From UBA4312 sp002394635 (lineage in GTDB: Bacteria; Bacillota_I; Bacilli_A; Erysipelotrichales; Erysipelotrichaceae), in the NCBI GenBank assembly GCA_946539765.1, contig CAMNHO010000001.1, positions 124,001 through 188,000 of the forward strand: DNA of 64,000 bases, given 5' to 3'. The translations under genes were made by a program, and so were the position numbers. Within the stretch, counting starts at the first letter, position 1, and each line of letters opens with the position of its first letter. Below are positions 59,450-64,000 of the stretch, one piece after another. The notes under the pieces are model-generated. The model was not told the origin of the DNA. It was given only the letters and a program-made list of their open reading frames with translations, and did no database searches.

Positions 59450-59503
59450 ATCATGTGTATTTTTGTACATATATTGTAGACTTTACACATGATTTATTTT
59501 ACA
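59450..59503 (+). terminator. Inverted repeat after mscS, likely terminator
   Basis: ATCATGTGTA (59450-59459) and TACACATGAT (59484-59493) form a perfect 10-bp stem with a 24-nt loop. TTATTTT follows. Confidence 0.55.
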
Positions 59504-59540
59504 ATATTGTCAGATAAGTGTATCGAAATGGGAGATGATT

Positions 59541-60224
59541 ATGACAGATTATATTATATATGGCATTGTTGGTGTTATCGCGTTAATTGCCTTATTACTG
59601 CCTAAACCGATCCGCCATGCGATCACAACGATTTTTTCTTTTGGAGAATTCGGATTATGGGAGATACACTGGCGGCATGATACTGTAGATTTAATATCGA
59701 ACTTCATTTTATTGTTGATGTTCATTTTCAGTGTTGGCTATTTTATGGTTCCATATTATCAGATAGTATATATCCTGCTCTATGGATTTGCGGTGATATG
59801 TCTATTGGCACAGACATATCGGGTCACCGATGACGACCCGACATGGAAAAGAATTCTGACATTACTGCCTTTATTGATCATGCTGGCCGTTGCTTTTTTG
59901 GGGGCTATGGGTATGTTTAACCAGCATCATGCAATCAAAGCTACGACTGTCTTTGTGAAGGCTTTAGAGAAAAAAGAACTGCTGGATCCGATTTTTTGGA
60001 TCTCCAATCCGGAACCGCTCATTGTTATATTCCAGGCGCTTTCTTATTTTGCGTCATTTTATGTGGCGTGGGCACAGTTTAAGGCCATGCGTTTAGATGA
60101 CACATACAAAGCCAATAACTTGTTCCTTCTATGGATAAAGATCATCTTTGTCTGTGCTATTTTGTTTGGATTGAACTTTGGTTTATATTTTGCATTAGAA
60201 AAAGCGTTTTATGTAGCTGAATAA
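59541..60224 (+). CDS. Unknown polytopic membrane protein
   Basis: 227 residues, six or so membrane helices with short loops. It has an N-terminal helix directly after MTDYI, a charged loop at TYRVTDDDPTWKRIL, and a longer loop around residues 130-150. I do not recognise the family. The ATG at 59541 is preceded by GGGAGA; an ATG at 59535 overlaps that site. It ends 12 nt before the start of aminopeptidase P and is probably co-transcribed. Confidence 0.75.
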   Translation: MTDYIIYGIVGVIALIALLLPKPIRHAITTIFSFGEFGLWEIHWRHDTVDLISNFILLLMFIFSVGYFMVPYYQIVYILLYGFAVICLLAQTYRVTDDDPTWKRILTLLPLLIMLAVAFLGAMGMFNQHHAIKATTVFVKALEKKELLDPIFWISNPEPLIVIFQALSYFASFYVAWAQFKAMRLDDTYKANNLFLLWIKIIFVCAILFGLNFGLYFALEKAFYVAE

Positions 60225-60236
60225 GAGGTGTTGATT

Positions 60237-62015
60237 TTGATTAAAGAAAGACTGGAAGCATTGCGTCAGGAAATGAAAAAAGAGAATCTGTCTGCTTATA
60301 TCATTCCCACCAGCGATGCTCATGAAACAGAATATGTTTGTGATTATTACGCATGTCGGCAGTATATGTCTGGATTTACAGGCAGTGCCGGCATTCTTGT
60401 TGTAGGGATGGAAAAAGCAGCCTTGTGGACCGATGGCCGTTATTTTATACAGGCGGCTAACCAGCTGGCCGGATCTACCATCGAACTGATGAAGATGGGC
60501 AACCCTGAGACGCCGTCCATTCCTGCTTATATTACCGATATGCTGAAGGCAGGGCAAACAGCCGGTTTTGATGGAAAGGTCATCAATTGGAATTTGTCCA
60601 AAAAATATGAAAGACTGTTACGGGCTAAAAATATCAAATGTCGTGACGATGTCGATCTGGTTGCCAGGATCTGGAAGGACCGACCTGCTTTACCTTCGAC
60701 GCCTACATTTGCTCTTGAACTAAAATATGCCGGAAGGTCGTGTGCTGAAAAGCTGCAGCAGCTGCGTCATGTGATGGAAGCCAACGGCTGTAACAGTCAC
60801 ATCACCACAAAGATCGACGAAATTGCATGGCTGTATAATTTGCGTGCACATGATATTCTGTATTTTCCGGTAGCTTTAGCTTATACGATCGTAATGATGG
60901 ACAAAGCTATTATTTATATGGATGGTTCGAGATTGGATCAAACAAGCCGTCAGATTTTTGAGCAGAACGGTATCATTGTCAAAGGTTATCATGAGATTTA
61001 TGAAGATGTTCGGTCTTTGAGTGGCTGCGTTATGATCGATCCGGAACAAATCAATTCGACTTTAGCTAATTCTATAACAGCGGATATTTATACGTGTACT
61101 AATCCGATCATCGGGTTCAAATCGATAAAAAACGATGTTGAGATTGCCAATACAAAGCAGGCACATATTTATGATGGTGTTGCTTGTACAAAATTCATGT
61201 ATTGGTTAAAAAAGAATGTGAAGGATACATATATAACGGAAATGAGTGCTTCGGACCATCTGAATCAGCTAAGAAGAGAACAGCCTGGATATATCGAAGA
61301 CAGTTTTGCGACGATTTCCGCATACAAAGAACATGCGGCTATGATGCATTATCATTCGGAACCGGAAACGGATACACAGCTTTTACCGGAAGGTTTGTAT
61401 CTGGTAGACAGTGGAGGCCATTATTTCCTGGGAACAACCGATATTACAAGAACCTATGTACTGGGGCCTGTTACCGACCAGGAGAAAAAATGGTTTACTT
61501 TGGCATTACAAGGACATATTCGATTGGAAAAAGCGCACTGGCTGTATGGCTGTCGCGGCATCAATCTCGATATATTGGCCCGTGGACCCTTATGGGATCG
61601 GAATATGGATTATCAATGTGGTACCGGGCATGGTGTCGGACATGTGCTGAGTGTTCATGAAGCACCAAACGGGATCCGTTGGCGTATAGTACCGGAGCGT
61701 AATGATTCCGGTATCTTGGAAGCCGGTATGATTACCAGCGATGAGCCTGGCGTATATATGGAAGGGCAGTTTGGCATCCGTCATGAAAATGAAGTTCTTG
61801 CCGTCAACGGACAGCAAAACGAATATGGACAGTTTATGCATTTTGAATGTTTGACCTTTGTTCCTTTTGACCGGGAAGGAATCGATCCTTCTTTATTGAC
61901 AAAGGAAGAAACAGCTTGGTTAAATGACTATCATCAACAAGTATTTGAAAAAATCAGTCCTTATTTAACCGAAGAGGAATCGGCCTGGTTGAAAGAAATA
62001 TGTCGCCCGTTATAA
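60237..62015 (+). CDS. Xaa-Pro aminopeptidase (M24B, aminopeptidase P-like)
   Basis: 592 residues, the long form with two N-terminal creatinase-like domains (IPTSDAHETEYV, FTGSAGILVV, ALWTDGRYFIQA) and a C-terminal pita-bread domain. Metal ligands are visible in LVDSGGHYFLGTTDITRTY (two Asp), GTGHGVGHVLSVHE (His), MITSDEPGVY (Glu) and FGIRHENEVL (Glu). It removes N-terminal residues followed by proline. The start is a TTG at 60237 with GAGGTG 6 nt upstream; a GTG at 60228 is inside that site. Confidence 0.92.
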   Translation: MIKERLEALRQEMKKENLSAYIIPTSDAHETEYVCDYYACRQYMSGFTGSAGILVVGMEKAALWTDGRYFIQAANQLAGSTIELMKMGNPETPSIPAYITDMLKAGQTAGFDGKVINWNLSKKYERLLRAKNIKCRDDVDLVARIWKDRPALPSTPTFALELKYAGRSCAEKLQQLRHVMEANGCNSHITTKIDEIAWLYNLRAHDILYFPVALAYTIVMMDKAIIYMDGSRLDQTSRQIFEQNGIIVKGYHEIYEDVRSLSGCVMIDPEQINSTLANSITADIYTCTNPIIGFKSIKNDVEIANTKQAHIYDGVACTKFMYWLKKNVKDTYITEMSASDHLNQLRREQPGYIEDSFATISAYKEHAAMMHYHSEPETDTQLLPEGLYLVDSGGHYFLGTTDITRTYVLGPVTDQEKKWFTLALQGHIRLEKAHWLYGCRGINLDILARGPLWDRNMDYQCGTGHGVGHVLSVHEAPNGIRWRIVPERNDSGILEAGMITSDEPGVYMEGQFGIRHENEVLAVNGQQNEYGQFMHFECLTFVPFDREGIDPSLLTKEETAWLNDYHQQVFEKISPYLTEEESAWLKEICRPL

Positions 62016-62016
62016 T
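62011..62016 (+). promoter_or_regulatory. -10 element at the end of the aminopeptidase gene
   Basis: TATAAT overlaps the aminopeptidase stop codon and lies 14 nt before the ATG at 62031. No -35 was recognised. Confidence 0.4.
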
Positions 62017-62030
62017 CTATGAAGGAAAGA

Positions 62031-62522
62031 ATGATCTATTCTCAATGTCCATATTGTGGGCATTCGTTTCAAATTAAAAGAGATACATTTGGAATTGCTC
62101 GTATGAATCCAACAATGGACGAAAGATTAAACAATGGCACATATTTTACGCATCAATGCTCGCAGTGTCATCAATTATATGAAATTGAACAACCGTTTTT
62201 GTATCGAGACCCGAAGAAGAAATACATTCTACTTTTGACAAAACAAGAACATATTGATGCGCTGCCGGAAGATGAAGAAATCATTCGTTGTCAAAATGCT
62301 CAGGATTTCATATACTGTTATCGGGTCAAAAGTCAAAGTCTGGATCTGGATCTTGTGACTCGAAAAAGAAACAGTCTGGAACGTTTGAAACAAACTCGTG
62401 TTTGGTTTGATTCTTATGATAAGAAAAATGGATGTTTATGGTTTGATGTAAAAGGACAATGGGCTGCAATCCCATTATCCGAGAAAGAACAGAGAGTTTT
62501 GGAAGGAGAAGAACAGAAATGA
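62031..62522 (+). CDS. CpXC-domain protein (zinc-ribbon-like)
   Basis: 163 residues. CPYCGHSFQIKRDTF and THQCSQCHQLYEIEQPFLYRDPKKKYI give the two CxxC pairs of the CpXC family, a zinc-ribbon-like domain of unknown function found in Bacillota. The rest is a charged alpha/beta region. Two ATGs are possible: 62031 with GAAGGA 4 nt upstream (used here), and 62019, which has no ribosome binding site. The stop overlaps the galE start (ATGA), so the two are coupled. Confidence 0.78.
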   Translation: MIYSQCPYCGHSFQIKRDTFGIARMNPTMDERLNNGTYFTHQCSQCHQLYEIEQPFLYRDPKKKYILLLTKQEHIDALPEDEEIIRCQNAQDFIYCYRVKSQSLDLDLVTRKRNSLERLKQTRVWFDSYDKKNGCLWFDVKGQWAAIPLSEKEQRVLEGEEQK

Positions 62523-63535
62523 AAATATTAGTGACCGGGGGTGCCGGCTATATCGGAAGTCACACATGTGTGGAATTATTGAATGAGGGCCATGATGTTG
62601 TCATCGTGGATAATTTATACAATTCTTCCTCTAAAGCAGTGGATCGAATTGAACAAATTACAGGAAAAAAGGTTTTGTTTTATGAGGCTGATATCCTGGA
62701 TCAGAAAAAGATGAATATTATTTTTGATGAAAATGATATAGAAGCCGTCATCCATTTTGCCGGCTTAAAAGCGGTTGGAGAATCGGTGGCTAAACCTATT
62801 GAGTATTATCACAACAATATTGAAGGAACATTGAACCTGATCAATGTCATGCGGTATCACAATGTAAAAAATATTATTTTTTCTTCTTCAGCCACAGTCT
62901 ATGGTTCGCCGGCTGAAATTCCGATTACTGAAACATGTCCCAAAGGAATCTGTACCAATCCATATGGATGGACCAAGTGGATGTTAGAACAGATATTGAC
63001 CGATGTACATACATCCGATCCGGCATGGAATGTGCTTCTTCTTCGTTATTTTAATCCAATCGGAGCCCATGAGAGTGGTCTGATCGGAGAAGATCCGAAA
63101 GGAATTCCAAACAATTTATTGCCTTATGTAGCCCAGGTGGCCATCGGTAAACTGCCTTGTTTAGGTGTATTTGGCAACGATTACGATACACCGGACGGAA
63201 CCGGCGTACGCGATTATATCCACGTGGTCGATTTAGCCAAAGGCCATGTGGCGGCATTGAAGAAAATTGAGGAAAATGCCGGTGTCAAGGTCTATAATCT
63301 GGGAACGGGAAAAGGCTACAGTGTACTGGATATCGTGCATGCCTATGAAAAAGCCTGTGGACATGCGATTCCATATGAAATCAAACCGCGAAGAGCCGGA
63401 GATATCGCAACTTGTTATTCAAGATGCGATCTGGCAAGGGAAGAACTTGGATGGCAGGCAAAATTTGATATTGATGATATGTGTGCTTCTAGTTGGAAAT
63501 GGCAGAGCATGAATCCAAATGGATATAATGAATAA
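62519..63535 (+). CDS. galE: UDP-glucose 4-epimerase
   Basis: 338 residues. NAD-binding GGAGYIG at 7-13, SSSATVYG (S124), catalytic pair Y149 and K153 in NPYGWTKWM, and FNPIGAHESGLIGEDP typical of GalE. It interconverts UDP-glucose and UDP-galactose, feeding wall and capsule glycan synthesis or galactose use. The ATG at 62519 has GGAGAAG upstream and overlaps the CpXC stop by 4 nt; the longer frame from 62459 lies inside the CpXC gene. It is not linked to a leloir operon here. Confidence 0.93.
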   Translation: MKILVTGGAGYIGSHTCVELLNEGHDVVIVDNLYNSSSKAVDRIEQITGKKVLFYEADILDQKKMNIIFDENDIEAVIHFAGLKAVGESVAKPIEYYHNNIEGTLNLINVMRYHNVKNIIFSSSATVYGSPAEIPITETCPKGICTNPYGWTKWMLEQILTDVHTSDPAWNVLLLRYFNPIGAHESGLIGEDPKGIPNNLLPYVAQVAIGKLPCLGVFGNDYDTPDGTGVRDYIHVVDLAKGHVAALKKIEENAGVKVYNLGTGKGYSVLDIVHAYEKACGHAIPYEIKPRRAGDIATCYSRCDLAREELGWQAKFDIDDMCASSWKWQSMNPNGYNE

Positions 63536-63542
63536 CAGAATT

Positions 63543-63570
63543 AAATGAGCTGTTTGCCGACAGCTCATTT
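63543..63570 (+). terminator. Terminator of galE
   Basis: AAATGAGCTGT/ACAGCTCATTT stem with a 6-nt loop; the T-run is weak. Confidence 0.7.
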
Positions 63571-63684
63571 ACTATTTGCAGAAAATTCGACGATTCTTTC
63601 TATTACACCTTTGCGACCTGTTCTTTTTCTATCATAAAACCAAAAGCTTGTTTATTCTGTATCTAAAGGGCAAGAGGCTATAAA

Positions 63685-63705
63685 AAAACTGCTTTAAGCA
63701 GTTTT
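63685..63705 (-). terminator. Terminator of the lactate permease gene
   Basis: AAAACTGCTT/AAGCAGTTTT, followed on the minus strand by TTTTATAG. The 63571-63684 stretch between terminators shows nothing recognisable. Confidence 0.75.
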
Positions 63706-63711
63706 GATGTT

Positions 63712-64000
63712 TTATCCAAAGATGCGTGCTCCGATAAAGGCAAGAGCAGACATGCTGACAAGGAAGAAAAGCCCATAAGGAAGGATCTTGGAAAGAAGTT
63801 TGGAATCCTGTCCTTTGGCATCCGCACTACTGAGTCCGATGGCAAGGCTTTGCGGTGACAGCATTTTTCCTGCAGCTACTCCTAGGGAGTTCAGAGCCAC
63901 CATCCAGTATGGATCAATATGCAGATGTTTGGAAGCATCCAGCTGTACGGCTCCGAACAAGACACCGGAATTGGTTCCTGAACCAGTAACAAACGTACCT
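63712..64000 (-). CDS. lctP: L-lactate permease, C-terminal part (5' end outside window)
   Basis: The frame stays open to the window edge, giving about 96 residues. GTFVTGSGTNSGVLFGAVQ followed by DPYWMVALNSLGVAAGKMLSPQSLAIG matches the conserved C-terminal core of LctP lactate permeases (TGSxTN and GKMxSPQNIAI blocks), and a last hydrophobic helix ends the protein. It exchanges or imports lactate with protons across the membrane. The gene reads towards galE and is closed by a terminator. Length and promoter cannot be judged. Confidence 0.85.
   Translation of the reverse strand, partial: GTFVTGSGTNSGVLFGAVQLDASKHLHIDPYWMVALNSLGVAAGKMLSPQSLAIGLSSADAKGQDSKLLSKILPYGLFFLVSMSALAFIGARIFG

Noticed and set aside
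1..64000. CRISPR arrays, prophage, complete insertion sequences, rRNA
   Set aside because: No regularly spaced direct repeats, phage structural genes, intact transposase or rRNA sequence was found on reading through the window.

Overview
The window looks like chromosomal DNA from a low-to-mid GC, fermentative Bacillota. A gut Erysipelotrichia-type organism is my best guess. This rests on gene content (rapZ-yvcK-whiA, fakA beside an Asp23 protein, Rex, an asnS T-box, long PPi-dependent phosphofructokinase, L-lactate dehydrogenase, oligosaccharide ABC import), on strong GGAGG ribosome binding sites and on frequent TGnTATAAT promoters. The exact taxon is inference. There is no rRNA, CRISPR array, prophage or complete insertion sequence; the only mobile trace is a C-terminal remnant of an IS200-type transposase near 15.2 kb. 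I found no convincing new multi-gene system; the novelty is in regulatory DNA and a few odd proteins.

Layout. 0-9.5 kb: fatty-acid kinase fakA, a phosphoesterase, a two-component system, ldh (-), htrA (-), a lysine-tailed unknown protein with a small partner, and citrate synthase (-). 9.5-19.3 kb: aconitase divergent from citrate synthase, a membrane-anchored lethal-factor-like metalloprotease, cardiolipin synthase, an unknown membrane protein, a thioesterase, a DUF4015 glycosidase-like protein and an LCP cell-wall ligase. 19.6-23.0 kb: a four-gene acyl-CoA operon (dehydrogenase, crotonase, CoA-transferase A/B). 24.0-29.1 kb: a tightly overlapped run rapZ-yvcK-whiA-lipoprotein, then NusG_II protein-Gx transporter-TSCPD protein-membrane protein. 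29.0-31.3 kb: rex with two Rex boxes, then T-box/asnS. 31.4-40.9 kb: PPOX protein (-), a degenerate amidase, an ABC-F ATPase, PFP, an orphan HicB-like protein, an XpaC-TelA pair and an M48 protease. 41-43 kb: a structured leader with a Fur-like box ahead of two MgtC proteins.

43.0-53.2 kb is a coherent beta-glucoside locus: cellobiose phosphorylase (-), a divergent LacI regulator, a solute-binding lipoprotein, two permeases, an MsmK-type ATPase, aldose 1-epimerase and ROK glucokinase. The inferred flow is import, phosphorolysis to glucose-1-phosphate plus glucose, then epimerisation and phosphorylation. A 15-nt operator is present in opposite orientation at both divergent promoters. PFP and LDH then carry carbon through glycolysis to lactate, and an L-lactate permease begins at the right edge.

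53.3-64 kb: a ribbon-helix-helix-like protein, GlnRS, a PepSY protein, an SDR (-), tRNA-Gln(CUG) (-), GluRS, MscS, a membrane protein, aminopeptidase P, a CpXC protein, galE and the partial lactate permease. Start codons were chosen by ribosome binding site, so several differ from the longest open frame.
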